DNA of 64,000 bases from Lysobacteraceae bacterium NML08-0793 (GCA_002798275.1 NWQR01000003.1:124001-188000), one strand, 5' to 3'; numbered from the stretch's first letter, positions 1 to 9,772 are shown. A program made the numbers and translations. Notes: generated from the letters alone by a model not told the origin.

Positions 1-1
1 C

Positions 2-295
2 CGCACGTTTGACGTGATTCTGGGACTGACTCTGCTTTCCTACGCCACCAATTTGCTGATTTTTGCCTCTGGCCGCCTGCGTGCCGGTGCACCGCCGGTA
101 TTGCGCGATGGCGTGCCTGCCACGCTTTGGCACTATGCCGACCCGCTGCCGCAGGCACTGGTTCTGACCGCCATCGTGATTGCCTTCGCCATGACCGCCA
201 TCACCGTAGTGGTGGCGATGCGCGAACACCACGATTTGCACAGCGACCACGTTGACGGCGTTGAAGACTGCGACCGGCCGGAGCATTTCAAATGA
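2..295 (+). CDS. mrpC: Mrp/Pha-type cation/proton antiporter subunit C, 5' part missing
   Basis: This is the C-terminal end of the small membrane subunit C (NuoK-like) of a multisubunit Na+ or K+/H+ antiporter. The reading frame is open from base 2, so the gene starts before the window; 97 residues are visible. The segment YADPLPQALVLTAIVI, with its conserved Pro-Leu-Pro-Gln-Ala-Leu, is typical of MrpC/MnhC/PhaC. A hydrophilic acidic tail follows. The stop overlaps the ATG of the next gene (ATGA at 292-295), so the genes are translationally coupled. Which cation is moved cannot be read from this fragment. Confidence 0.9.
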   Translation, partial: RTFDVILGLTLLSYATNLLIFASGRLRAGAPPVLRDGVPATLWHYADPLPQALVLTAIVIAFAMTAITVVVAMREHHDLHSDHVDGVEDCDRPEHFK

Positions 296-1848
296 TGCAA
301 ACGCTGCTGCAAAGTCTGTCGCAACACCTGCTGATTGCGCCGATTCTGATTCCGGTTCTGACCGGCGCCTTGCTGCTGCTTCTGGAGCGCAAGCACGAGG
401 TGCGCATCCTGCGCATCGTTGCCTGGCTTGGCATGACACTGCTTGCCATCGCCAGCGTGGCGCTCTTGCGGCGCGCGCTGCACGGCGACATCGACATCTA
501 TCTACTGGCCGACTGGCCGGCGCAAATCGGCATCGTACTGGTGCTCGACCGATTGGCTGCGCTGATGGTGATGACCACGACCCTGTTGGCGATTCCGGTG
601 CTGCTGTATGCCTGCGCCGGCTGGGACAGGCGCGCGCTGCATTTTCACACCCTGTTGCAGATTCAGCTGGCCGGTTTGAATGGCGCCTTCCTGACCGGCG
701 ACCTGTTCAACCTGTTCGTGTTTTTCGAGGTGCTGCTGATTGCCTCCTACGGCCTACTGCTTTCCGGCGCGCGCGGCCCGCGCCTGCGTGCCGGGATGCA
801 CTATGTGGTGTTCAATATCGCCGCATCGACCTTGTTCCTGATTGCGCTGGCAGTGCTGTACGCGGTGCTTGGCACGCTCAACATGGCGGAAATGGCCGCC
901 CGCATCGCCCTAGCAACTCCAACCCAGGCCACCCTGCTGCGCACCGGCGGCGGCCTGTTGCTGCTGGTGTTCTGCGCCAAGGCCGCCCTGCTGCCGCTAT
1001 ACATGTGGCTGCCGGACAGCTATTCGCGCGCACCGGCGGCAGTGGCTGCGCTGTTCGCCATCATGACCAAGGTCGGCCTGTATGCCGTACTGCGTACCGG
1101 CACGCTGATGTTCGGCAGTAATGCCGGTGAATTGTCCGGCTTTGCCCGCCAATGGCTGCTGGTCGCCGGGCTGGTTACCATCGTGCTGGCCGCGCTGGGC
1201 GTGCTGGGCGCGGCGCGGCTGCGGGCGGCGATTGCCTATCTGGTACTGCTTTCGGCAGGCACCTTGTTTGTCGCGTTTTCGCTCGGCAGCGCCGATACCC
1301 TAGCCGCCGGGCTGTATTACCTGCCACACAGCACTTTTGCCGCCGCCGCCCTGTTCTTGCTGACCGATTTGATTCTGCGCGTGCGCGGCGATACCGGCGA
1401 GCTGCTGCGGCAGGTCGCGCCGATTGCCAACAAAACCGTGTTGAGCGTGCTGTTCCTGCTGGGCGCGATTGCCATTTCCGGCCTACCGCCACTGTCGGGT
1501 TTCATCGGCAAGCTGGCATTGCTGATGGCCACCCCCGAATACGTCATCGCGCCAGTCTGGACAGTGATTCTGGCCAGCAGCCTGCTGTCCATCATCGGCA
1601 TCGCTCGGATGGGCACGCAGCTGTTCTGGCGAGTCGAGCCGTACCCGGAAAACCAATCCCCACCGCCACTGCACCGCCAGGAAACCTTCGCCGTGGTGCT
1701 GTTGCTGGGCTATGTTTTCGCCATGACCCTGGCCGCACAGCCGCTGCTGGATTTCGCCGAGGCCATTGCCACACAAATCCTGCATCCTGCCGACTATCTG
1801 CAAGCGCTGCGCGAAACCCTGCCGCAACTGCGGGAGCCGATGCCATGA
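292..1848 (+). CDS. mrpD: Mrp/Pha-type cation/proton antiporter subunit D
   Basis: A 518-residue polytopic membrane protein of the proton-translocating NuoL/M/N-like family, the large D subunit of the Mrp (Mnh/Pha) antiporter. About fourteen hydrophobic segments run along its length. The quinone-oxidoreductase-type core is recognisable around residues 110-290, with the Lys-containing segment CAKAALLPLYMWLPDSY near residue 230. It couples proton movement to cation extrusion in the inner membrane together with the other subunits. The start overlaps the mrpC stop, and the stop overlaps the mrpE start in the same ATGA pattern. Confidence 0.93.
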   Translation: MMQTLLQSLSQHLLIAPILIPVLTGALLLLLERKHEVRILRIVAWLGMTLLAIASVALLRRALHGDIDIYLLADWPAQIGIVLVLDRLAALMVMTTTLLAIPVLLYACAGWDRRALHFHTLLQIQLAGLNGAFLTGDLFNLFVFFEVLLIASYGLLLSGARGPRLRAGMHYVVFNIAASTLFLIALAVLYAVLGTLNMAEMAARIALATPTQATLLRTGGGLLLLVFCAKAALLPLYMWLPDSYSRAPAAVAALFAIMTKVGLYAVLRTGTLMFGSNAGELSGFARQWLLVAGLVTIVLAALGVLGAARLRAAIAYLVLLSAGTLFVAFSLGSADTLAAGLYYLPHSTFAAAALFLLTDLILRVRGDTGELLRQVAPIANKTVLSVLFLLGAIAISGLPPLSGFIGKLALLMATPEYVIAPVWTVILASSLLSIIGIARMGTQLFWRVEPYPENQSPPPLHRQETFAVVLLLGYVFAMTLAAQPLLDFAEAIATQILHPADYLQALRETLPQLREPMP

Positions 1849-2333
1849 AAAGACGTTTCCTGCCCTCGATTCCACAAAGCCTCACGGTTTTCATCTTCTG
1901 GCTGCTGCTGGTGGATGGAGTGGACGTGGCGAATATCCTGATGGCCTTGCTGCTGGCCATCGTGCTGCCCTGGATTTCCGAACGACTGGAGCGCGAATTC
2001 GCCCGGCTCGGCCAACTGCGCCATCTGCCCAAACTGGGGCTGATGCTGTTGTGGGACATCTTCAAGGCCAATGTCACCGTCGCCAAACAGGTGCTGGGGC
2101 CGAACCACCGGCTGCATTCGCAGTTCGTCTGGGTGCCGCTGGATCTGACCAATATCCACGGTATTTCCGCGCTTGCCAGCATCATCACCCTGACCCCCGG
2201 CACGCTGGCCACCGAACTGTCTGAAGACCGCAAATACCTGTTGATTCACTGCCTCAACGTCAAGGACCCCGAGGCGCTGATTGCCGAAATCAAAACCCGC
2301 TACGAAGCGCCGATGAAAAAGGTGTTCCCATGA
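1845..2333 (+). CDS. mrpE: Mrp/Pha-type cation/proton antiporter subunit E
   Basis: A 162-residue membrane protein of the MnhE family. It starts at the ATG that overlaps the mrpD stop; upstream in-frame codons belong to a longer frame inside mrpD and are not needed. Two or three N-terminal hydrophobic helices are followed by a soluble part with the family signature LTPGTLATELSEDRKYLLIH near residue 110. MrpE is needed for assembly and full activity of the complex in characterised systems. The neighbours give the fixed order C-D-E-F-G. Confidence 0.92.
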   Translation: MKRRFLPSIPQSLTVFIFWLLLVDGVDVANILMALLLAIVLPWISERLEREFARLGQLRHLPKLGLMLLWDIFKANVTVAKQVLGPNHRLHSQFVWVPLDLTNIHGISALASIITLTPGTLATELSEDRKYLLIHCLNVKDPEALIAEIKTRYEAPMKKVFP

Positions 2334-2599
2334 TTGACAGCATTGTGCTCATCAGCATGCATATCGTTGGGGCGGCGATGCTGTTTTCGCTCTGGCGGCT
2401 GCTGCGCGGCCCGACCGCCCCCGACCGCATCCTGGCGCTCGATACCCTGTATGTCAGCGCCATCGCCCAGCTGGTGCTGCTTGGCATGTACATCAAAAGC
2501 GGCATTTATTTCGAGGCGGCACTGATTATCGCCATGCTCGGCTTCTTCGGCACCTTGGTGCTGGCCAAATACGTCATCCGACGGGACATCGTGGAATGA
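2330..2599 (+). CDS. mrpF: Mrp/Pha-type cation/proton antiporter subunit F
   Basis: An 89-residue protein with three predicted transmembrane helices. It carries the MrpF/MnhF hallmark LLRGPTAPDRILALDTL around residues 24-40, followed by YFEAALIIAMLGFFGT. The start overlaps the mrpE stop and the stop overlaps the mrpG start, keeping the operon fully overlapped. The length is typical of the family. Confidence 0.92.
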   Translation: MIDSIVLISMHIVGAAMLFSLWRLLRGPTAPDRILALDTLYVSAIAQLVLLGMYIKSGIYFEAALIIAMLGFFGTLVLAKYVIRRDIVE

Positions 2600-2940
2600 A
2601 AACCCTCATCGACATCCTGCTCATCGCCCTGCTCGGCGTGGGCGTGTTTTTCACCTTTCTGGGCGCATTTTCGCTGGTCAAGCTGCGCACCTTCTTTCAG
2701 CGCGTGCACGGCCCGACCAAGGCCAGCACCTTGGGGGTCGGCTGCATTCTGGCCGCCTCGGTGCTGTATCACGGCTACTACGGCCACGGCTTTCATCCCC
2801 GCGAACTGCTAATTACGGTATTCCTGTTTCTCACCGCCCCGGTCAGCGCCCACATGATGGGCAAGTCCGCTCTGCATCTGGCCGCAAAGGCCGACGAGCC
2901 CGTCCCGCCCCCGCCCGGGCAGGACGATGCCCAACAATAA
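2596..2940 (+). CDS. mrpG: Mrp/Pha-type cation/proton antiporter subunit G
   Basis: A 114-residue subunit G (MnhG/PhaG family). Three hydrophobic helices surround the typical sequence LVKLRTFFQRVHGPTKASTL at about residues 27-46, and the LFLTAPVSAHMMGKSAL segment near residue 80 is diagnostic. The C-terminal tail is proline-rich and hydrophilic. It closes the operon. The next gene is convergent, with its stop only three bases away, and no terminator hairpin is visible between them. Confidence 0.92.
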   Translation: MKTLIDILLIALLGVGVFFTFLGAFSLVKLRTFFQRVHGPTKASTLGVGCILAASVLYHGYYGHGFHPRELLITVFLFLTAPVSAHMMGKSALHLAAKADEPVPPPPGQDDAQQ

Positions 2941-2943
2941 ACC

Positions 2944-3732
2944 TCAACGCCGCGCCCAAGCCGCCAGCAGCACGGCGGTGGCGCTGGCCACATTCAGGCT
3001 TTCCACCTGACCGCTACCGGGAATGGAAAGCCGCATATCGCAGCTTTCCACCAGCGTCCGGCGCATGCCGGTTTGCTCTGCGCCCAGCACATACACCAGA
3101 CGCTCGGGCAGTGCCGTGGCAAATACATCATCGCCACCCTGCACCAAGGTCGCAGCCAGGCTGAAACCGGCTGCGCGCAAGGCATGCAGGGCGATGCCGG
3201 TATCGCTCATCTGTACCCAGCCCACGGCTTCGGCTCCGCCCTCGGCCACCCGCGCGGCCGCACCGGAAAGTTGTAGCGTGCTGCCCTGGGGCAGCAGTAT
3301 CGCGCTCACGCCAAAATGCGCGGCATTGCGCAAAATCGCCCCGAGGTTGTGCGGGTTGCCCACGCCATCGAGCCAGAGGGCGCAACACGGCCCTTCCGGC
3401 AGTGCCGCAAGCCACTCGGGCAGTGGCTGCAATGGCTCGCGCACGACATCGGCCACCACGCCTTCATGATGACTGCTGGCCGCAAGCCTGCGCAGGTCGT
3501 CCTCGTCCACGATGCGATAGCCGATGCGCTGCGCGGCACACCACTTCATCAGGTCGGCAAAGGCACCGGCACGCCCGTGGGACAGATACAGCTTGCGCAG
3601 TGCCTCGGGTCTTCGGGCAAACATCGCCCGCACCGCATTCACGCCATACAGGCGCAATTCGCGCCGTGGCGCGCCGTCATGGCTGCTCTGTCCCCCGGTA
3701 CGATTCCACGGGTTCGGTCGTTCAATCTGCAT
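2944..3732 (-). CDS. TrmH/SpoU-family RNA 2'-O-methyltransferase
   Basis: A 262-residue SPOUT-class RNA methylase. The N-terminal substrate-binding domain (about residues 20-100) begins with LRLYGVNAVRAMFARRPEAL. The SpoU catalytic domain carries motif 1 (NPHNLGAILRNAAHFG), motif 2 (YVLGAEQTGM) and motif 3 (SIPGSGQVESLNVASATAV), which form the knotted SAM site. It probably methylates a ribose in rRNA or tRNA; the exact target (RlmB-like or other) cannot be told. I chose the ATG at 3732, which overlaps the end of the upstream symporter gene by 11 bases; an earlier in-frame start at 3786 would lie deeper inside it. Confidence 0.88.
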   Translation of the reverse strand: MQIERPNPWNRTGGQSSHDGAPRRELRLYGVNAVRAMFARRPEALRKLYLSHGRAGAFADLMKWCAAQRIGYRIVDEDDLRRLAASSHHEGVVADVVREPLQPLPEWLAALPEGPCCALWLDGVGNPHNLGAILRNAAHFGVSAILLPQGSTLQLSGAAARVAEGGAEAVGWVQMSDTGIALHALRAAGFSLAATLVQGGDDVFATALPERLVYVLGAEQTGMRRTLVESCDMRLSIPGSGQVESLNVASATAVLLAAWARR

Positions 3733-5200
3733 GCTGTTTTGCCTTGCGCCGACGCCAGAAGTCCGCGTGCTTGATACCCAGCGCATCCGGGTCGAAGCTC
3801 GGCTCGGCGATACCGGCCTTCTTTTGTTTTTCGTAATCGCGCAGCGCCACCAGTGCCGGGCGCTGAATCAGCAAGATGGCGATGATATTGAGCCAAGCCA
3901 TCAGCCCTACGCCGATATCACCAATCGCCCAAGCCATATCGGCCGTGCGTACCGCGCCGAAGGTTACCGCGGCCAGCAGCAGCAGGCGCAGCGCAAATAT
4001 CAACACCGTGGAATGCTTGCCACGGGTAAGAAAAGTTACATTGGTTTCGGCCATGTAGTAATAGGCCATGATGGTGGTGAAGGCGAAAAACAGCAGCGCC
4101 AGCGCCACGAAGCCCGCGCCGTAACCGGGCAATACCGATTCCACTGCATTCTGGGCAAACCCAGGCCCCACGTTCACGCCCGGCAGGTTTTCCACCAGCA
4201 ATCTTTCTACTGTTTCCCCGGCCGCATTCTGGCTGCGCTCGATGACGTTGTAAGTCCCGGTGGAGAGCATCATGAAAGCCGTGGCCGAGCACACCAACAA
4301 GGTATCCACATACACCGAAAACGCCTGCACCAGCCCCTGCTTGGCCGGATGCGAAACCTCGGCGGCGGCGGCGGCATGCGGGCCGGTGCCCTGCCCGGCC
4401 TCGTTGGAATAAATGCCGCGCTTCACGCCCCAGGCAATCGCCTGCCCGACCATCGCGCCAAAGGCCGCTTCACTGGCAAAGGCGCTTTTGATGATAAGCA
4501 GCCACATCGCTGGCAGCTTGTCGGCATTCAATAGCATGATGACCAGCGCCACCAGAATGTAGGCCAGCGCCATGAACGGCACCACCACCTCGGCAACCCG
4601 GGCGATGCGCTTGACCCCGCCAAAAATGATGAAGCCGAGCAATACCACCACTACCGTGGCGGTCATCTCCGGTGGAATCTTCCAGGCATTTTTCAGACCA
4701 TCAGCGATACCGTTGGCTTGCACGCCCGGCAGCAGCAGGCCGCAGGCCACCACCGTGGTGATGGCAAACAGCCAGCCGTACCATTTTTGTCCGGTGGCTT
4801 TTTCGATGTAATACGCAGGGCCGCCGCGATAGCGCCCCTCGCTGTCCTTTTCCTTGTAAATCTGCCCGAGCGTGGATTCCACATACGCCGTGGATGCGCC
4901 AAGAAACGCCACCACCCACATCCAGAACACCGCCCCCGGCCCGCCATAAGCGATGGCAGTCGCCACACCGGCGATATTGCCGATACCCACCCGCCCCGAA
5001 AGCGACATCGCCAGCGCCTGAAACGACGACACACCGGCTTCGGAACGGTTGTCGGTCAACAACAGCCGCAGCATCTCCCGTACTTGCCGCACCTGCACAA
5101 AGCGCGTGCGCAGCGAGAAATACAGCCCCGCCCCCAGACACAGCACAATCAGCGGCGTTGACCAGACCCAATCATTGATGGCTTTGACCCAAGCTTCCAA
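3722..5200 (-). CDS. AGCS-family sodium:alanine/glycine symporter
   Basis: A 492-residue inner-membrane carrier of the alanine or glycine:cation symporter family. Signature stretches include SLSGRVGIGNIAGVATAIA near residue 66 and YSNEAGQGTGPHAAAAA near residue 266, where the substrate and Na+ site residues of the family lie. It starts with TTG, supported by a GGGAG ribosome-binding site six bases upstream and the absence of any in-frame ATG before the preceding stop. It probably imports small neutral amino acids with Na+, which fits a cell with an Mrp sodium pump next door. The RNA methylase overlaps its 3' end, so the two are likely co-transcribed. Confidence 0.9.
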   Translation of the reverse strand: MEAWVKAINDWVWSTPLIVLCLGAGLYFSLRTRFVQVRQVREMLRLLLTDNRSEAGVSSFQALAMSLSGRVGIGNIAGVATAIAYGGPGAVFWMWVVAFLGASTAYVESTLGQIYKEKDSEGRYRGGPAYYIEKATGQKWYGWLFAITTVVACGLLLPGVQANGIADGLKNAWKIPPEMTATVVVVLLGFIIFGGVKRIARVAEVVVPFMALAYILVALVIMLLNADKLPAMWLLIIKSAFASEAAFGAMVGQAIAWGVKRGIYSNEAGQGTGPHAAAAAEVSHPAKQGLVQAFSVYVDTLLVCSATAFMMLSTGTYNVIERSQNAAGETVERLLVENLPGVNVGPGFAQNAVESVLPGYGAGFVALALLFFAFTTIMAYYYMAETNVTFLTRGKHSTVLIFALRLLLLAAVTFGAVRTADMAWAIGDIGVGLMAWLNIIAILLIQRPALVALRDYEKQKKAGIAEPSFDPDALGIKHADFWRRRKAKQHAD

Positions 5201-5369
5201 GGTTTGCTCCCGTTCAGGATGAGGGAAGGCGTGATTGTGACCGATTTTTCCCCGATTGTTGCCCTGCGCGCGGCCGCCCGGACGTTATCTGCCAACCCGT
5301 TCGCAGTCAGTACCGATACGCACCGACGGTTTTGCCAGATCCAGCCCCCCCCACTGTCGCCATGCGCCA

Positions 5370-8300
5370 TCAATGCCCCTGCACTGGCGGGGTTGTGGCT
5401 TCAAGCTGCTCCAGTTCGTTCTTCAGCGCATCCGGTGAACGGGTGAACGGAGCCAGCAGGGCATAGAAGGCCGGCACCACGAACAAGGTCAGCAAGGTGG
5501 CAAAGGACACGCCAAAGATGATGACAATGCCGATGGCGGCACGACTGGCTGCACCGGGGCCACCGGCAATCACCAGCGGCAAGGCACCGACCACGGTGGC
5601 GGTGGAGGTCATCAGAATCGGCCGCAGGCGCACCGCGCTGGCTTCGGCAATCGCATCACTCACACTGCGGCCTTCATCGCGCAACTGGTTGGCGAATTCG
5701 ACAATCAGAATGCCGTTCTTGGCCGCCAAGCCAACCAGCATCACGATGCCGATTTGTGAGAACAGGTTCAGCGTGCCGCCAGTCAACCACAGCCCCAGCA
5801 GCGCGCCGAGCACCGCCAGCGGCACGGTGAACATGATGACCAAGGGGTGCACAAAGCTCTCGAACTGGGCGGCCAGCACCAGATAGACAATCAACAGCGC
5901 CATGGCAAAAGTCACCAGAACCGCGCTGCCGGTGCGCTGGTATTCGCGCGATTCGCCTTTCCAGTCAATCTGCGCATGTCCGGGCAGTTCTTCGCGGGCG
6001 GCATTTTGTGCCCAAGCGATAGCCTCGCCCATGCTGGTGCCCGGTGCCAACTCGGCGCTGATAGTAATGCCGCGCAGGCGATTGAAACGGTTGAAGCGTC
6101 CCGGCTCTGCCAATTCTTCCAGCGTAACCAGATTGGACAACGGCACCAGCTGGCCATTGCGACCGCGCACCTGGGTTTGTCCAAGGTCTGCCGGGGTCAT
6201 GCGCTTATCGCGCTCGCCCTGCATGATGACATCGTATTCGCGGCCATCGTCTACGAAGGTGGTCACACGGCGACTGCCCATCATGGTTTCCAGCGTGCGG
6301 CCAATTTCGGTCACGGAAACGCCGAGGTCGGCGGCACGGGCGCGGTCGATTTGCACGCGCATTTGCGGGCGGATTTCCTTGTAATCCGAATCCGGTGCCA
6401 AAAGCCCCGGATATTCGTCCATGCGCGCCATCATGCGGTCACGCCATTGCACCAGTTCCTGATAGTTCGGCCCGCCCAGCACTAGGCTGAAACGTCCGCC
6501 GCCGCGTCCGCCCACCAGGCCACCGGGCGCCGAAGCGCGCGCCTGCACGCCGGGCAGTTTGCCCAGCTCGCGGCGCACTTGGCTCACCACTTCTTCGGTG
6601 CTGACATCGCGCTTTTCCCAGTCCTGCATGAAAACGATGACATTGCCGGTGTGCATGTCCTCGCCGCCGCCCCAGCCGGGCGCACGCGAATTGGCGCGGA
6701 CAATCGGCTTGTCATCGCCAATCAGGGGACGCAGCACTTCTTCCACCTGCTGCACTTGCGCCACGGTGTAGTCAAACCCGGCGCCTTCGGGGGCATTGAT
6801 GCTGACGAAAAACCGCCCACGGTCTTCGCTCGGGGCAAGCTCGCTGGGCACACGCGGGTACAGCCATGCCGCCATGCCAACACAGGCCAGCATCACCCCG
6901 CTCAACAGTAGGCCAATACGGCGATTTTGCAGTGCCAACATGCGGTTGATGCTGCGCCCGTAGGCATCGCCTAGGCGTTTCAATTGCCGGTTCATCCAGG
7001 CGTTGAAGCCGCTTTCCTTGCCGTGGGCACGCACCATTTGCGCGCACATCATCGGTGTCAGCGTCAGCGCTACAAAAGAAGAAATCGCCACCGCGCTGGC
7101 CAGCGCGATTGACAGTTCGCGGAACAGGCGCCCGCTATTGCCTTCCATAAAGCCCACCGGCAAAAACACCGCCACCAGCACGGCGGTCGTGGCAATTACC
7201 GCGAATGCCACCTGTCGGGTGCCGCGCTTGGCTGCCACCAGCGGGGGCTCGCCCAAATCGGCGCGGCGCTGGATGTTCTCCAGCACCACGATGGCATCGT
7301 CCACCACCAAGCCAATGCACAGCACCAGCGCCAGCAGGGTCAGCAAATTGATCGAATAGCCAAAGGCATACAGGGCGATAAAGGCACTGACCAGACACAC
7401 CGGCACGGTAACCGCCGGGATAATCGCCGCGCGCAGGCTGCCAAGGAACAGCCAGATGACCACCACCACCAAAATGGCGGCTTCCACCAAGGTCTGATAA
7501 ACCCGCTGGATGGAGGCGTCGATGAAGATAGTGCTGTCATAGGCAACGAAAATCTCCGTGCCTTCGGGCAGGCTTTGCTGAATTCGCTCGGCTTCGGCGC
7601 GGGCAGCACGCGCCACATCCAGCGCGTTTGCAGTCGAGGTTCGCACGATGCCAAGGCCGACATTCGGCTGAAAATTGCTGCGCAAATAGGCGCGTCGCTC
7701 GGCAGCGGCCAATTCCACCCGCGCCACGTCGCCAAGGCGCACCACATAGCCGTCATTGCCGCGCCTGATCGGCAGGCGGGCAAACTCTTCGGCCTGGGTG
7801 TAATCGCGCTGCATGCGCAAGGTGAAATCGCGTTGCGCCGATTCCAGCGTCCCAGCCGGCAGTTCGACATTTTCCGCACGCAAAGCGCTTTCCACATCGG
7901 CCGCGGTCAGGCCGCGTGCGGTCAGTGCATCGCGGTCGAGCCAGATGCGCATGGCATAGTTTTGCCCGCCCCCCACCTGCACCTGCGCCACGCCATCGAG
8001 TGCAGAAAGCCGGTCAACGATATAGCGATTGGCGTAGTCGGTCAGCGCTAGGGTGTCCATCACCGTCGAGCGCATATTGAGCCAGACAATCACCTCGGCA
8101 TCGGACTCCACCTTGGCAACCCGTGGCGGGTCGGCCTCCTGCGGCAAGCGCCCCACCACCCGGCTGATGGCATCGCGCACATCATTGGTGGCGGCCTCGA
8201 TATCGCGGTCGAGATTGAACTCGATAGTTACCGATGCGCGGGCATTGCGGCTACTCGATTCGATGGTATTGATGCCTTCGATGCCTGCCAGCGCGCTTTC

Positions 8301-8501
8301 CAGCAGTTGGGTGATGCGGGTTTCCACCACCGCTGCCGAAGCACCGGGATAACTGACATCTACCGATACCACCGGCGGGTCGATGGCGGGCAACTCGCGC
8401 ACTGTCAGGCGCTGGAACGACATCACCCCGAGCACGATCAGCAGCAGGCTCAAGACTGTGGCAAACACCGGCCGCTGGATGGAGATGTCGGAAAGTTTCA
8501 T
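5370..8501 (-). CDS. RND multidrug efflux permease (HAE1 family)
   Basis: A 1043-residue inner-membrane drug/proton antiporter of the AcrB/MexB class. The N-terminus KLSDISIQRPVFATVLSLLL is typical. Two repeats each have six helices and a large periplasmic loop, and the fourth helix holds the paired aspartates of the proton relay (GLVVDDAIVVLENIQRR, near residue 405). It starts in an ATGA overlap with the membrane fusion protein gene. No outer-membrane factor gene is in the neighbourhood, so the pump must borrow a TolC-like channel from elsewhere. Substrates cannot be inferred. Confidence 0.93.
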   Translation of the reverse strand: MKLSDISIQRPVFATVLSLLLIVLGVMSFQRLTVRELPAIDPPVVSVDVSYPGASAAVVETRITQLLESALAGIEGINTIESSSRNARASVTIEFNLDRDIEAATNDVRDAISRVVGRLPQEADPPRVAKVESDAEVIVWLNMRSTVMDTLALTDYANRYIVDRLSALDGVAQVQVGGGQNYAMRIWLDRDALTARGLTAADVESALRAENVELPAGTLESAQRDFTLRMQRDYTQAEEFARLPIRRGNDGYVVRLGDVARVELAAAERRAYLRSNFQPNVGLGIVRTSTANALDVARAARAEAERIQQSLPEGTEIFVAYDSTIFIDASIQRVYQTLVEAAILVVVVIWLFLGSLRAAIIPAVTVPVCLVSAFIALYAFGYSINLLTLLALVLCIGLVVDDAIVVLENIQRRADLGEPPLVAAKRGTRQVAFAVIATTAVLVAVFLPVGFMEGNSGRLFRELSIALASAVAISSFVALTLTPMMCAQMVRAHGKESGFNAWMNRQLKRLGDAYGRSINRMLALQNRRIGLLLSGVMLACVGMAAWLYPRVPSELAPSEDRGRFFVSINAPEGAGFDYTVAQVQQVEEVLRPLIGDDKPIVRANSRAPGWGGGEDMHTGNVIVFMQDWEKRDVSTEEVVSQVRRELGKLPGVQARASAPGGLVGGRGGGRFSLVLGGPNYQELVQWRDRMMARMDEYPGLLAPDSDYKEIRPQMRVQIDRARAADLGVSVTEIGRTLETMMGSRRVTTFVDDGREYDVIMQGERDKRMTPADLGQTQVRGRNGQLVPLSNLVTLEELAEPGRFNRFNRLRGITISAELAPGTSMGEAIAWAQNAAREELPGHAQIDWKGESREYQRTGSAVLVTFAMALLIVYLVLAAQFESFVHPLVIMFTVPLAVLGALLGLWLTGGTLNLFSQIGIVMLVGLAAKNGILIVEFANQLRDEGRSVSDAIAEASAVRLRPILMTSTATVVGALPLVIAGGPGAASRAAIGIVIIFGVSFATLLTLFVVPAFYALLAPFTRSPDALKNELEQLEATTPPVQGH

Positions 8502-9571
8502 GATGCTTTTTCGTCCAGCTTGGCGGCATCGGCAGCATCCACCACGCTCTGGCCGTTGCGCAGCTTGCCCACGCCTTCAACCACGATGCGCTCGCCCTCG
8601 TGCAACCCCTGGGTAATCTCCACTTTGCCGGCCTCACGCTGGCCGGTTTCCACCGGGCTTTGTCGCACTTTGTTTTCTGCATCCACCTTCCACACAAAGC
8701 GCTCGCGCCCAACCTGGGTGATGGCGATTTCCGGCACCATCAGCGCACGCCGTTCGGCCTGTTGCAGCTTGATGCTGAACAACATGCCGGGGCGCAGCGC
8801 GCGGTCGTCATTGGCAAAGTCCGCGCGCACCATGACCGCACGGCTGGCCGGATCGATACGGGTATTGATGGCACTGACCACGCCCTCGAAGGTGCGCCCA
8901 GGCCAAGCCACCGTGGCGCCGGTCAGGCGCTGTCCCACTGCCAGATGTGCCAACTGCGCTTCGGGCAGCGGGAAATCCACATACACACGACTGATGTCAT
9001 CGAGCGTGGTCAAGACCGTGCCCGGTGTAACCAGCGCACCGGGGCTGACCTGGCGGATACCAAGCACACCCGAGAATGGTGCCCGGACAACCCGCTCCCC
9101 CAATTGCGCCCGGATTTGCGCGACTTGGGCACGGCTGGCGTCGCGGCTGGCTTTTTGCGTATCCAGCGTGGCACGGGCAATCAATTGCTGTTCGGCCAAT
9201 TGCAGATAGCGCTGATAAAGCTGCTCGGCCTCTGCGGCATTGGCTTCTGCGGCCTGCAAATTGGCCTGTTGCTGCTGCCCGGAAAGCGTTACCAGCGCCG
9301 CGCCACGGGCGACTTCCTGCCCGCTTTCAAAATGCACCCGCTCCACCAGCTCACTGACCTTGGCAGTCAGCGTAACCGACTCGCGCGCCACCACCGTGCC
9401 GGTGGCCTCGGTTTTTTCCACATACGTCTGTTGCTGCGCCTGTTCGATACTCACCGGGATGCCCTGACTCTCACGCCCCGGCGACCCGGCAGAGCCGGAC
9501 TTGCCGCAGCCCCCGGACAGAACCATCGCAAACAATAGGACAGCAGGAAAAATACGCGGTTTTTGCATCAT
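8498..9571 (-). CDS. RND efflux periplasmic adaptor (membrane fusion protein), lipoprotein
   Basis: A 357-residue adaptor that links the RND permease to an outer-membrane channel. The N-terminus is a lipoprotein-like signal ending LSGGCGKSG, although the -3 residue of the lipobox is Ser rather than Leu. A lipoyl/hairpin domain follows, with a long helical coiled coil rich in Gln, Glu and Ala (about residues 90-150), then beta-barrel and membrane-proximal domains. The start is uncertain: ATG codons at 9583, 9571 and 9568 are all in frame and none has a clear ribosome-binding site. It is first in the operon with the permease. Confidence 0.9.
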   Translation of the reverse strand: MMQKPRIFPAVLLFAMVLSGGCGKSGSAGSPGRESQGIPVSIEQAQQQTYVEKTEATGTVVARESVTLTAKVSELVERVHFESGQEVARGAALVTLSGQQQQANLQAAEANAAEAEQLYQRYLQLAEQQLIARATLDTQKASRDASRAQVAQIRAQLGERVVRAPFSGVLGIRQVSPGALVTPGTVLTTLDDISRVYVDFPLPEAQLAHLAVGQRLTGATVAWPGRTFEGVVSAINTRIDPASRAVMVRADFANDDRALRPGMLFSIKLQQAERRALMVPEIAITQVGRERFVWKVDAENKVRQSPVETGQREAGKVEITQGLHEGERIVVEGVGKLRNGQSVVDAADAAKLDEKAS

Positions 9572-9741
9572 GATGACGGACATTGAACGGCGGTCTGGGC
9601 GAGGATTTTATCCATTCCCGGTTCCGCCACCCCCTGCCATTGGACATGGACAGCGCTTGCGCATCGCAATGCCTTGGTTTGCCCCCGCTTTGAATGATGC
9701 AGCCACAGGCAGCTTCTCACCGCCGGGACGGCTCCGGCAGC

Positions 9742-9772
9742 CCCCCACTTTCTTTTGCAAAGAAAGTGGGGG
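9742..9772. repeat. Perfect 14-bp palindrome in the hmgA/efflux intergenic region
   Basis: The arms CCCCCACTTTCTTT (9742-9755) and its exact complement (9759-9772) flank a three-base TGC loop. No T-run follows on either strand, so it is not a classical terminator. The surrounding 290 bases (9572-9861) contain no convincing gene. A high-identity palindrome like this is typical of dispersed repetitive extragenic elements, but a single copy in the window cannot prove that. Confidence 0.6.
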
